Below, one piece after another: positions 35,537 through 48,063 of a stretch of 64,000 nucleotides of DNA. Made by a program: the position numbers and the translations under genes. The DNA is from Streblospio benedicti. Its lineage: Eukaryota; Annelida; Polychaeta; Spionida; Spionidae. The DNA lies in contig CM032666.1 of the NCBI GenBank assembly GCA_019095985.1, positions 53,675,115 through 53,739,114 of the forward strand, read 5' to 3'. Each line of letters begins with the position of its first letter. Position 1 is the first letter of the stretch. Under the pieces are notes generated by a model. It made no database searches and was not told the origin of the DNA. It saw only the letters and a program-made list of their open reading frames with translations.

Positions 35537-37075
35537 GCCATAGAAAATGCACAAAATCGTCTCTCTCCAGAACCTCAAAGATAGGTGACTAAAAATGTAG
35601 TCACAGCCAAGGAACTACTGTATACCCATGCACCTCCCGATCAATATGGGGTTTCATATGTAGGAATTCGACCACGCAAGATTGAGTGTTTGGGAAGATG
35701 CTGACGCCTTGATTTACCTGAACGAAGTGAGGGTAAATCAGACGCCAAGCATGCTCAATTTTGTGATTACTGACACGACAAATCGAAAGTGGTCAATCAC
35801 CATTCTATCATGACTAAAATCCATTTTATTTTAAAATAAATCATATTATAACATTCCTCATTGCCAGTCAATTTAGTTTGTTTTGAGCGCGTGGAGACCA
35901 CTTCCTCACCACGGCGTTGCTCCAAACTCTGCCTCCGTCATAAGGAACACGCCTTTGCGTCAGGCCAGCAGCTGTATGCTCGATATTGTGAGAGTTCAGA
36001 CTAGCGCCGCAGGTTTTTTGGAGCAGCGTGTTTTCCATCGCACTGGAAAGTTAATGCTGATTGACCAATCATGCGGTTATTGGCGGTGATTTTTGCAACG
36101 TGAATGATAGAATGATTTTTTCTGACTTGTGCTGTGGTCGATGACTGTATGTTGGGTGCCTTTTGTCAACACGCAAACCCCCTTTCGCGCTTGCATTTAG
36201 GGATATGTGCTTTTTACATTGAAAAACAAGCACATGCTCTCAAATATAGAGCCAATATTTCTTTTAATGAGAAAAAATTGCAAGTCAACTAAGTTTTGTT
36301 CAATTGCGAAGTGCCTGCATCGCACAGACATTATACATACCAGTAATCTTTTGTTTTGACTGGCCGCCAGGTGCTCCTCACGTAGCTTGCCGATATAAAA
36401 AGCAATTTTACGCGCTTCAATATCAGTCTTGTTTTTTTTTTATATCTGTTAATCCACCAATTCACTATACTAACAATGGTTGAATGAAATAAATATATTT
36501 TCATTTTACAGAGTCCAAATGAAAATGGTTCATAGTATGAATGGCATACATAATCAGAATAACAAAAATGATCAACACTGCTGAAAATATTCTTTATAAA
36601 CAATAGTTGATGGCGCAAAAATAATCAGAGTCATAATGCGCTGGGGTCATTGAGGTAAATGTGCCAGTTTTTTTAAAAAGCCTATGCACTCCTAATTAAG
36701 AACCAATCTAACTACCAAAAAAGCCAAAACATAGTTTACAATTAAAAGTGTAGCACTTTAATGCACAGGATACGGCATGAGAGCATGCAGCCCTAAACAC
36801 GTAGTTAACACGATGGGCCTTGAACATTTAGAATCAGCCAACACTAGGAAAGATCTACTAGCCCCTGACAATCAGGATTATAAGTCTTGATTTTGTACCT
36901 TGATTAACATTACAAGTCATGTAGTAACAGCGACACAAAATATGTCTGCTCAACATTTGGACGACGGTTATGGTTTACAATACCCAGTCTCTTGTAAATT
37001 CCCAAGCGATATCATATTTCAATGAAGAAGCTTTTCTATGTAGAAGCTTATCTTGATACACATCATGATTGGGGA
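35537..37075. repeat. 1.5-kb tandem duplication, copy 1
   Basis: From AATGCACAAAATCGTC to ATACACATCATGATTGG. It matches 37826-39357 along its whole length with dozens of small indels. It lies in the long intron between the exons at 34543 and 44307. Confidence 0.8.
35666..35794. repeat. Imperfect long hairpin in copy 1
   Basis: Counterpart of 37957-38086. The loop TGAACGAAGTGAG and core GATTTACC/GGTAAATC are kept, but the arms are disrupted by indels. Confidence 0.55.
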
Positions 37076-37825
37076 TTTACATTACCATTGAATATTGGTG
37101 AATAAAGGAAAAAATACCGAGCATGGAAGATCTGCTTTTGTAGCACCAAAAATGTAGTACAGCTAGCTAGTTCACTCGCAGATCATGGTTTTCAGAACAA
37201 AAGTTGGGGGGTGGGGGGGATGTACTTAAGGGATCTCATTTTTTCTTATGGTGAGATCGTTTTTGTGTAATCCTTAGCGAGTATGTCTCGCACCCTGAAT
37301 ATGTATGTAGTTTACATACACGTATCAGGAAGTTGGACTTGTTAGATAACTCAGGCAAGTATAATAAGCTGAAAATGACTGTATATCTGGTAAGTTGAAT
37401 ATGTGGATAACTTGAAACTATTCACTTCATGTTTGTCTTAACCAGGTCCAACTGTATGTTTTCTGTGCCAATGAAGACGTGCAAGATATTTGCTGTTGAC
37501 ACAAAAGCTGAGCTACCACATCATGTCAAATCCTTAAAATACCTAATTTCCTCCACATATCTTAATGCTTACATAACAAAATACGCAAGTAGAAAGCAAT
37601 TATCACCACCTACAATCTGCATGGACAGCATTCAGTGTAAAATCAAAGAATTTACATGGATAGATTTCATACATTTTTGCTACATTGTACTTTACAATAC
37701 CTTAAATAACAGCAATAAATCATCTGACTGAGTTCTTGAAAGAAATGATATTAACAAATGATTGTCCAAGAGGTTCTTGACATACATGTACATGCGTAGG
37801 AGCTTCAATCAATCATTGGTACCTC
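37076..37825. other. Spacer between the two duplicate copies
   Basis: AT-rich; the plus-strand open frame at 37429-37731 shows no domain or splice context. Confidence 0.45.
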
Positions 37826-39357
37826 ATTATAGAAATGCACAAAATCGTCTTCCAGAACCTCAAAGATAGTGACTAAAATGTAGTCACAGCTAACAAGGAA
37901 CTACTGTATACTCATGCACTTCCCGATCAATATGGGGTTTCGTATAGTTGTAGGAATTGACCACGAGATTGGAGTGTCAATCGCAAAATTGAGCACGCTG
38001 ACGTCTGATTTACCTGAACGAAGTGAGGGTAAATCAGACGTCAGCATGCTCAATTTTGTGATTGACACGACAATCGAGTGGTCAATCACCATTCTATCAT
38101 GACTAAAATCCATTTTATTTTAAAATAAATCATATTATAACATTCTCATTGCCAGTCAATTTAGTTTGTTTTGAGCGCGTGGAGACCACTACTACGGCGT
38201 TAGTCTAAACTTCTGCTCTCCGCTACAAGGAACACGCCTTGCGTCGTCAGCAGCTGTATTGATATTGTGAGGAGTTCAGACTAGCGCCGTGGGGTTTTTT
38301 TTGAGCGTGTTTTCTATCGCAAAATTGAGCACGCTGATTGACCAATCAGCGTGGGTTATTGGCGGTGATTTTTGCACGGAATGATAGAATGATTTTTTCT
38401 GACTTGTGCTGTGGTCAGATGACTGTATGTTGGGTGCCTTTTGTCAACACGTGGCAAACCCCCCTGCGCTTGCATTTAGGATATGTGCTTTTACATTGAA
38501 AACAAGCACATGCTCTCAAATATAGGAGCCAATATTTCTTTAATGAGGAAAAAATTGCAAGTCAACTTAAGTTTTTGTTCAATTGCGGAAGTGGGTCGTA
38601 CGCACAGACATTATACATACCAGTAATCTTTTTGTTTTGACTGGCCGCTTTTTCAGGTGCCCTTCACGTGTAGCGTTTGCCGATATGGGGGCAATTTGCA
38701 TGCGCTTTCAATATCTTGTTTTTTTTTTATATCTGTTAATCCACCAATTCACTATACTAACAACAGTTGAATGAAATAATATATTTTCATTTTACAGAGT
38801 CCAATGAAACTATTCATAGTATGAATGGCATACATAATCAGAATAACAAAAATGATCAACGCTGTTGAAAATATTCTTTATAAAACAATAGTTGATGGCG
38901 CAAAATAATCAGAGTCATAATGCTCGTCATTGAGGTAGATGTGCCAGTTTTTTTTAAAAAGCTCATGCACTCCTAATTAAGAACCAATCTAACTACCAAA
39001 AAGCCAAAAAACATAGAGTTTTACAATTAAAAGTGTAGCACTTTAATGCACAGGGATACGGCATGAGAGCATTGCAGCCCTAAACACGTAGTTAACACGA
39101 TGGGCCTTGAACATTTAGAATCAGCCAACACTAGGAAAGATCTACTAGCCCTGGACAATCAGGATTATGTCTTGATTTTGTACCTTGATTAACATTACAA
39201 GTCATGTAGTAACAGCGACACAAAATATGTCTGCTCAACATTTGACGATTTGCGATGGTTTACAATACCCAGTCTCTTGTAAATCTCACGCGACATCATA
39301 TTTCAATGAAGAAGCTTTTCTATGTAGAAGCTTATCTTGATACACATCATGATTGGT
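37826..39357. repeat. 1.5-kb tandem duplication, copy 2
   Basis: Second copy, AATGCACAAAATCGTC through ATACACATCATGATTGG. It retains clean palindromes that copy 1 lacks, so copy 2 looks like the better-resolved version. Confidence 0.8.
37957..38086. repeat. Long palindrome, ~58-bp arms, 13-base loop
   Basis: Left arm 37957-38014 ends GACGTCTGATTTACC; right arm 38028-38086 begins GGTAAATCAGACGTC. The loop is TGAACGAAGTGAG. A related smaller palindrome, CACGCTGATTGACCAATC, follows near 38328. This resembles a foldback element. Confidence 0.7.
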
Positions 39358-42300
39358 TGTGAATTAGCTGTTCATGATAGGTGCAATTATAGACGCTCTT
39401 GTCACACTGATAGGTAAGGGTACACAAAAGTAAAAAATCCTTTTGTGTCCTTGAGGAAAGTTAGGACGCACAAAGTAAATGGTCGGTTTTGTCGCAAAGA
39501 GAGGTATTTAGGGAACTTGTTGAATGTACAGACCTCCATATATCCAGGTGGGCCAGGGATCAACGTTTAGAGATAGTTTAGGTCAACATGTGCATGTTTA
39601 AGCTTGCCAATCACAAATCACACGGTGATCTTGGCACGCCTTGGGTGCAAATCTAGATTGCTCAACAAAATTTTGAATGTTTTGAAGTTGACTGTTTTAC
39701 AGTACATGTACATAATAAACTACATATACACAAGTCATATTTGCTTTGCATGGGTACAGAGCTAAAGGTCTTAGTTTTGAACCCAATCTGATTGTGCAAG
39801 TTGTAAATAATGATGTGGATGCACATGTACATATAAAGCCACAAATAGAATGGAGCAACGAAACTTTTGCCATGGATAACGGATGACTTTTTGTATGTTG
39901 GCGTTTACCCAAAGGGAATTCATGCTAAGCATGATAACATTGCTACTAAAGTGAGACATATTTTACAACCTTCTCTCTCACACGCACATCTCTAGCAAGC
40001 ATGTTTCTACCATAATCAGTGATAATAGATATAGATGAAGACAGGTTTTAACAACCCTAAGCTTCCATCTTTACTACATTGTGTGGCCCTGACTGTACTC
40101 AAACTCACAACCCCAAATGTATTCGCAAACACTGGGAAACACATAAAAGTTAGTGAGACATCACATAAGTGGCTATAAGCAGAAACATACAGATGTTTGC
40201 ATTATATGTTGAGTTGAGTCAGTAATACAAATTAGCATTAGACACCGCGATAATCTCATAGGCATGGTGGGTGCATTATGTTCTGTCAGTAGAAAGCCTT
40301 CTGAGGAGAAATCTAATGTCCTATTTCAAAAACTATCTGTGCATGTTAAAAAGTCTGTTAACGATACATGTATATAATGAAGTATGTATTATTAAGTTGT
40401 TTACACAGTGAGGTAGACATTTTGCATGCATTTCTTTCTCACTTTTGTCAATTAGTTACTTGAACAACGAATTAGCTAAAAGTGTTAGTAAAAGAGAAGT
40501 CTTCACACTATCAATTATTGAACGAGCCTAATTTTGATGTTCAATCCTTTAAGATGTTCCACCTATATTATCTTTTTGATGGATTGCGAAAATACATGCT
40601 AAAATGGTGAAGACATAGAAATACATTCAACATAAACCAATTTGCTTGACACAGAAATTAATATATGGTTCCTCTTGTCTCTCTCAATGCCACGATAGTT
40701 GAATCTCGTCGCAAACTATTGTATTAACCACATAATTCATTCTTTTGAACCGACAACATCCCCCTTAATCTTAAAGGTTTTCATGCTAAGACACAATCTA
40801 CAACTTATTAAAGTTTATCATTTCACAGACACTGGCACAGAAAGTAAAAAAGCTTCATTTTTTTTCAAATTAAATGGATGATTCAGTGGTTGAAGATGCT
40901 AAAGCCTGCTTAGGAAGCGAAGTTCCAATAGATGCATTTCTTAATCCTTCAAGTCTCCTGTGACCCAAAACACAAAGGCCTTGCCACCAGAGTCCAGATT
41001 ACAGACATGCTTCCAATTTCATTGCCTTCTATGAACACTGGGTCCTATTGTAAAGGCAAAGAATAATCTATAAAAGTTTTTATATGTTATATTAATCATT
41101 ATATCATACAAAGTAGCAGTGTGTAAATTATGCCTGAGCAATGCTCTAGAAAAGAGTTTTTAAATAATTTTTCATACACATTTTAGAGGGGCTACTACTT
41201 TTATTATGACAGGGGGTGTGGTAGGGGTAGGAAAACTATGGGGGACTGGGTGGCTTGAGGATGAATTTACCGATATTGATACAAATTTTATGTGAGGGGA
41301 GGGCGTGGGAGGAGTGTGTGGGTGGGCATGATCATAAGTCCCAGGTTTTTTCTTCAAAGAACAGTTTCAAACTGCTTGATACGTAGGTCCTCAAGAATTT
41401 TATTAAGAGGCAAGTTCTGTGAGATTATGGAGAATATTGGTTAGATAATTTTCTTCTGAAAGGGGTGATTGCAACTCCTCAAACCCAACCTGTACCTCAA
41501 TCGAATCCATTACTGGTCTTGTTTATTGGAGCTGCACTAACACTAAGCACATGCTCATGGATAAGCATGCGATTCTTTATGCAAGATCCATGTAGCGTAG
41601 GCATTTTCTGACAAGGTTGATGGGAGGGTTTTATACATTAACATTTCAGACACCACTTTACAGATAATAACATTTTGTTTTCACATCCATCGGGCTCACA
41701 GGATGAAGCGAAATTGCTCCTAAGTGATCTAGCCATAAAAGTTTTACGTCCAACAAGAACAATGTGCCTCAGCGGTTCAGGAGACCATTTCATTTGGCTT
41801 AGTAGAATTTTCAGAACGCTACTTCTTTTTTATACAAGTATCAACATCAAGATATATTGGTACGCAGAAACGTTGTTTTATTCATACACATGTTTGAGCT
41901 CATGCAATGAATTTTTGTGTGTTTTTCTAGGTTTTCTAAACTTTTAGTTTGAACACTGATCAATGTATGAGTGGGTTTTTACATGAGCATGCACAAAATC
42001 CTACATCTCAATAGGGCTGATATATCAAAGATCTATGTTGACTATCACGGCATGTATCTATAATTGGCTATTGCCCCCGCCCTACCCTCGATGTTCTTAG
42101 GATAACAAAAATAAGCAAAGATCAAATGCCTCAAATCTAATAAACAAGTTAGAGGGTAAATACACAACAATTAGCCTCAGCGGCAACGGCTTTGCTTGAG
42201 ACAACGCAGCCTTTATATGCATAGATCACGTCGCACAATGGTGTTTAGCGAAAAGCCATTTGTGCAAGGATCTCGCATCATTGTATGACGCCCTTGGAGA

Positions 42301-44306
42301 CGCTTGTAGATTACCCCTGCACAGATACCACAATCTGTCTTCATGTACACGGACACATGAGTACCGGTTAATAAAACACTAAGTACGTCTCAGATTAACC
42401 CTTTACATGTGGGACAGCATCTTTCTTTATTACGGGACCAAGTCTGCTTTAACTTATTAGCCGCTTAGATGCGATTTTTAAATACATTTTTGCACCCAGA
42501 TTTTTCTATTGCTGTTTTGTTTGAAGGAAAAACCTGGTCATTTACATGTACAATCTGTTTTAGTTGTAATTTTTTTAGTGTCAATAGATTCAACTCTTTC
42601 ATAATGAAATGGCAAAAAATGTATGACAGTTAATATTGTTACCATATTTTGCTGGTAAATGTTTTTCTACAGTTTGAGCTATTTACATGTATTGTACATA
42701 CAAGCATTCTTTTTTATTTAGATACATTTTCTATCAAATAAATTTTCCACATATATAATGAATCATTTCAAAACAGTAAAGTAAGATAAAAACCTAGAAT
42801 ATCTCAGTTGAATCCATTGAAAGAAGTTTGAATCTTCAAATTCAGCATTCTTTCTTACAGACTGTCAACACTAAGCCACACTAATTGCTATATGGTAATA
42901 TTTATGGGCAAACACACATAAATATATCTTGTGTAATGATTAGTAATACAAAAGTATCTAAAGATTTCAAAAGACTAAGCGAAGGTAAATAACAGTGAAG
43001 AGATTGCCAAAATGAAATACACATAAACATGTCATTGTCAGTTACATCTTAATACAGAATTCGGGTTACTGTGACATAACGTTTCATGCAGCAACAAATA
43101 TAAAATAAATTACAGATTTCAATTGAAAACAATATCATAGCTGTAGGCGATTTCACTGCTGCTTCCAAGTCCAGAGACAGGATGATTCTGCGTAGATCAT
43201 ATTAACAACAACAGTTAAGCAAGTTGAAATCTGTTTGGGATTCTTCCAAAAATATCATTTTAATTGTTGGTGTGGCCTCAGGCATTATTAAATCTGGCAT
43301 ATGATATTGAAAAATCAAAATATGCTTTTGGACGTTTTATCAAATCATCAAAGTGCAATATACTTTGTTTAAAGCAACCATTTTACACACAATAATAATT
43401 GTTTTGGGAACACATATATAACCATCTTTCTACAATCAAGTCCTTCTAAATCTAATGTAGTTTTAAATCAGATTTATTATAACGGATTTTGTAATTGATA
43501 TCAAACTTCAAGCTTATTACATCCTCCGGAATTTTCATTATTTTTCATTTTCGTTTTTGCAAAGTTACATAATTATGCATGTATTCTACAAATCTCTTTG
43601 AATTACTTCAAGTATTTTCTTTTGATTACTAAAGGGGCCTCCGGCAAAACTAAATCTGGCAGATGAATTTTTCAAAGGCAGATGAAAGTTGTCTTTGTAA
43701 TAAAAGCTGTATATGATCGTTATGACCTTCCTTGGCTTTACACATCTAAGATGTGTTTTTATGCATTTTTAGCATGAATGAAGAGTGTTAGTTGGTGAAT
43801 TATTACATTATTCATAATCAATTGACATAAGCATAACAAAAATCTGTATTGGTCATAGCCAATCATATTTGCATCATTCTACAATGTATGCAGCTTGTAA
43901 ATAAATGTTTGATTATCAAGTTTTTTTATTTTGAGATTTGGATTTAACAACATATCGTTCCGACTGCATGTGGTCTCTTTGTATCAACTTGCCGAATTTT
44001 CTGTCAGCCAAAAATATAACTATTTCAATATACATAAATCATTAAAATCAAATTGCACTCATATTGTAGTCTGGTTTAAAGCTGGCAACATGGTGCAACA
44101 GAAATACAATTGCCATTGATATAAAGAATTCAAACATAACTCAATAAAGTTAACCTGTTTATCAATAAGAAAACAGCTATCATTGAAGTTAATATATAGA
44201 CTATTCCAAAAGAGCTTAACATAATCTACTGCACAAAAAGAACATTTGAAAATTCAACCTATACTTTTCTTCTGGCAAGCATTATCCGACAAAATACGAC
44301 GTTCAC
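39358..44306. other. Long intron, nothing coding seen
   Basis: AT-rich with no supported exon. A partial family-1 SINE lies at 40025-40130. A GC-richer patch at 42175-42330 may be regulatory. Confidence 0.45.
40025..40130 (-). mobile_element. tRNA-derived SINE fragment, family 1
   Basis: CTAAGCTTCCATCTTTACTA then TGTGGCCCTGACTGTACTC and AAACTCACAACCCC match the minus-strand SINE at 21010-21192 in order. Confidence 0.45.
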
Positions 44307-44337
44307 CTTTGATGTTGGATTTGATTTCACGAGCGAC
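44307..44337 (-). CDS. Unrecognised protein, 31-base microexon (probable)
   Basis: Acceptor GTTTATTTTAG and donor AAAG|GTGAAC bound 31 bases. With one base completing the previous codon it reads SLVKSNPTSK and ends in phase 0. That fits the phase of the exon at 47839-48063 (after a one-base correction there) and of 34483-34543, giving THW-SLVKSNPTSK-LTVDL. Phase continuity is the main support; the exon is too short to judge by composition. Confidence 0.45.
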
Positions 44338-46027
44338 CTAAAATAAACACATATCTAATTGTTGAAAAATAATATTATAATATTTGGATCAGTAACCAAT
44401 TGAGAAAAGTTACGTATTATCTTGTTCAGCATCTCCTTATAACCATAAAGAGGCTTATGGCAATGTTAGTCGATACTGACGTCGACAAAAAGCCTGTTTT
44501 TTTGCGTCTTACAAAAGATCTCGTTGGAAACAAATTAAAGCGAGATCGCCAGGCAGATTATGAATCACTTGGCTTTCTATTTTTATTGAAAAGACTAATT
44601 TTGCATTAACATGCACAAAGTGTCATTTGCGACTGATACGCGGTAAACACGGTGTGCTTTTAACACATTCAATGACTTGTCGGAGCCTATATAGAGCGAC
44701 CCGATCAGCTGCCACGAGGGCTACACCCTTCTAACGCTTATCATCGCTTGTTTGCCGCACAATACCGTCATTTCCAGAATCTGATTTTTTTTCCTTCCAC
44801 CTCTTTCAGATTTTAATTAGCCTGAATTATTGAAGGTTACACCCTGAATTCTTAACTGCATCAGGCATTTCCTTCGTTGATTAGTTTTACAAACTCGAAA
44901 CACAAGGGTCCTTTGAAAGATTCGCCTAATTATGGTGATGTGCTACAGGTAATTGTGTCCCATAAATACACACAGAAGTTGTATTTTAAAAGCTCGAAAT
45001 GAAAAGGGTTGTACATTGGAACCAATGCATTTGACAAACTACACAAGACACAGGTGTTTAAATGGGAGCATCATCATCACTCATTACAGCTGTGGCACTG
45101 ATACTCACTCACTCACTCACTCACTCACTCACTCACCTTAAGTTAAAAATGCTTCTGACATAGCCTACTTCTTCAAATCAAATGTGGGATATTGTTATAT
45201 GCGGCGAAAAAGTGCATTTACATATACCATTTCTAAACAGCCTCCATATATACATGAGAACAAATTAATAAATTGTGGCCACATGAATGCTTCTAAAAAC
45301 TTTTACCAAATTAGATTAATAAATAGATTAATAAATCACTTCTGCAAAATCTGCCATAAAAACGTCATAAAAATAAGCGAACATAATCAATAAAGCTGTT
45401 GACGCAAATAACTGTTACCACCCACAAACAACAAGTGCCTTCACTGCACTAACACCATCATACATCATGATCAGCATACTAACGTAATTGCTTGACAATG
45501 CATCTGCAAAAAGTCAAACTAAACAATCATGCTGTCAGTTATCAACTTATAGTACATGTAGTAGCTAATACAGGTGTAAAGATACTAGCAGGGTATTTCA
45601 TGATTAGGAAGAAGGGATAAGAGAATATCTCACCGAGTACGTTGTTGACACATTCAAGTGAATGCCAGCACGCAATAATTCGGGAGTCAGCCGTGTAAGC
45701 CTACGGAATTATTTCTCATGCTACTTTCAATCACACATATTTTCTTCATGGGTGAGAAACACTGAATATGATATCGTTGCAATGTTTAGATCTTAAATGT
45801 GTGTTTTGCGCCAGGATGAGACAGTAAAGAGGGACATACCTTGCCTTCTAGCAACAAATGTTTTATTAAAATGATGCTTATAGTTTTTGGATTCATCGCG
45901 TTAACATGGGATCAATAACATTTATTAGTCTCTAACATATATGCCTTAACTCCTTCATTGCCTAACTTATCTACCGTAAACCAATAAGAACCCATATTAC
46001 CGTATTGTCAAATCCAACACATGAACA
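44338..46027. other. Noncoding; microsatellite; possible regulatory patch
   Basis: An ACTC tetranucleotide repeat spans 45103-45136. A GC-richer patch lies at 44630-44760. No exon supported. Confidence 0.45.
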
Positions 46028-46313
46028 TCCCACAACTATTTTCAACAGTGAGTATATCATTACTTGTCAAGATTTCATTGCTTCAAAACACCACAGATCT
46101 TTCCCCTCCAAGTCACTAGCCTTTGACCCTGGATCCTACCCAAGCTGTACTCATGTTAATGTTAAACCAAATAACCAAACCCACATGCTCAACGCTAGCA
46201 CATGGACCACAAAACAACCACTATTCTCCACAATGAGGAAATTATTATCAAGGTTTCATTGTGTCACAATGACACCGAGAAGCCTTTGCCAGTCACTGGC
46301 CTTTGATCCTGAG
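46028..46313. promoter_or_regulatory. Paired ~100-bp modules with TCF/LEF-like sites
   Basis: Unit 1 (46028-46133) and unit 2 (46216-46313) align: CACAACTATTTTC/ACAACCACTATTCTC, then AGATTTCATTG/AGGTTTCATTG, ending TCACTAGCCTTTGACC and TCACTGGCCTTTGATCC. CCTTTGATC fits the TCF/LEF consensus. The paired diverged arrangement suggests a duplicated cis-element; the function is inferred. Confidence 0.35.
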
Positions 46314-47838
46314 TGACAAAGCTGCCGGACGTTTAATCTGAGCGTCATTGGCCGGGGGAATTCGCCGGGCCGCATCACATCTTTATTTCATGCTCATGTA
46401 ACAGGCCATCGGACGCGAGATTAGTGTGGTAAATAGCCGAAAATTGTGATGGTTTCAAAGGTCATTATAGATTAAATGAAACAAAGCGGACTTGTGGCAC
46501 TAACCTCATGACCATATTGTGCGCTTATAGATATTTCATGAGCTTCGTTAATGTGACTTTGCATCTTCATTGGATTTAATTCAATGTGAATAATTGCTGG
46601 TTACTTAGGTTTGATAGGCCATTGTTTACTTACATGTATGTTGTTAGGCTCATGTATGGCTCATAAATAGATAGATTTGTTCTGCATCATCCAAGGTGTG
46701 ATTTTGCAGTCGACTTTACATTTAATTTTACTGAACAGGTTGTTTCACACGGATTATATGATAACGATAATGAAAGGCATAAGATATTATCATTTTGTTG
46801 GTTGGTTTTACTTGTTCCTTAGAGTCTGGAAAGTACTAAACTTCCAGCAATTTGTTGAACACAAATTAACCGGGGCATCCATGGGGATGGGACAGGTACG
46901 CAAATGCCCAACCACTATCTCAAATATTCTCTATCATGCATTTATCTGTGATACCCACAGATTCAACATAACAACTTTCAACTGTATACCTTTAGAGGAA
47001 ACCTACATGCACAGCCACACCTACATGTAAAACATTTTTCATTGCACTCAAAAACAAACAAAAGTGACCCGTGCTGACTTATGAATTGTGATCATGTTGT
47101 TAAGGGCAATTCCGTGTCAGTTTAAACACACCCTGCAGTTGTGAGTTGAGCAGTTTTTGGGAGAAACCTCATTTGTTACGAGAAGTTGTGCAGTGTCTAT
47201 ACACAGTTACTTTTGGAGGAGCAACAGTTTTCATGGGATGCTCATTGCTGGGCTAGTGTGTGTGATGAGTGCACTACATATACATGTAGGTTTGTGAACA
47301 AGAATACTTTGTGTATTGCTTTACTTTTCTCAAAAACAGATGTTTCACCTGGCTTCATTAGGATGTGGTTGTGCTGGACCGTATCCTGATGAAGCTGGGA
47401 AGTAGCTATTGCGATTTTTTACAAAATTAATGCATTAATAGATGGACAAATTATGAATAAATGTAATGCAATGAACTTACACTTGGTTAGGTTCATGACG
47501 ATTATTCTAGTACAAAACTACAGACCTCAATGTTGTCAACTTTGGTTGGAGGGGGCGTGGGGTGGGGGTGGGGGTGGGGTGGGGGGTACTTAGAAAATAG
47601 CCTGCCAGTTGAGCCATAAACTTTTGTAATAAGCCTGCACACAATTACTATTAGTGGTACACGTTCATGTATAGCAAAAGCAATAAAAAACAAATATAAA
47701 TGACTTTCAAACGTAAAAATGACACTGAAATTCTTCGAGAAAAAGCTAAAGAAATCAAACATCCTTTTGAATACAAAATCGTCGGTTCATATCAATATAT
47801 GACATTCATTATATTAGAAGAGAAAGATAAAAGCTTAC
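46314..47838. other. Intron, no exon seen
   Basis: A hairpin-like pair CCTGGCTTCATTAGGAT/ATCCTGATGAAGCTGGG lies at about 47348-47399. Otherwise unannotated. Confidence 0.4.
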
Positions 47839-48063
47839 CAATGAGTCCCGTCGTCCTCAGTCCAGTCCTTATCCATAATCCCCAGAGTCCAGCTTGATTT
47901 GTCTTGCACGAGGCACATCCTGCAGTTCGTACATGTTTTCGCATTCTTTCATGGTCTTATGGATCATACTGGAGACCATGTTGTGTAATCTAGATAAGGT
48001 GTTTAGTTTGTCTAGACTATTGTACTTAGTTTCACACTCAATTTCTTTCATATTTCTCATTTG
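47839..48063 (-). CDS. Unrecognised protein, exon with charged helical segment
   Basis: Acceptor AGAATTTAG, then QMRNMKEIECETKYNSLDKL, NTLSRLHNMVSSMIHKTMKE and CENMYELQDVPRARQIKLDS, donor CATTG|GTAAGC. As written the frame closes at TAA after DSGDYG, before the donor. If the GGGG run is one base too long, the frame continues as GIMDKDWTEDDGTHW to the donor and leaves two bases, exactly what the microexon at 44307-44337 needs. I favour the error explanation; a genuine C-terminus at DYG is the alternative, which would make this a separate gene. The N-terminal part is predicted helical and charged. Upstream exons were not found. Confidence 0.6.

Noticed and set aside
47345-47400. Hammerhead-ribozyme-like CTGATGA near a hairpin
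   Set aside because: CCTGATGAAGCTGGG lacks the GAAA core and proper stem arrangement; only an inverted repeat is supported.
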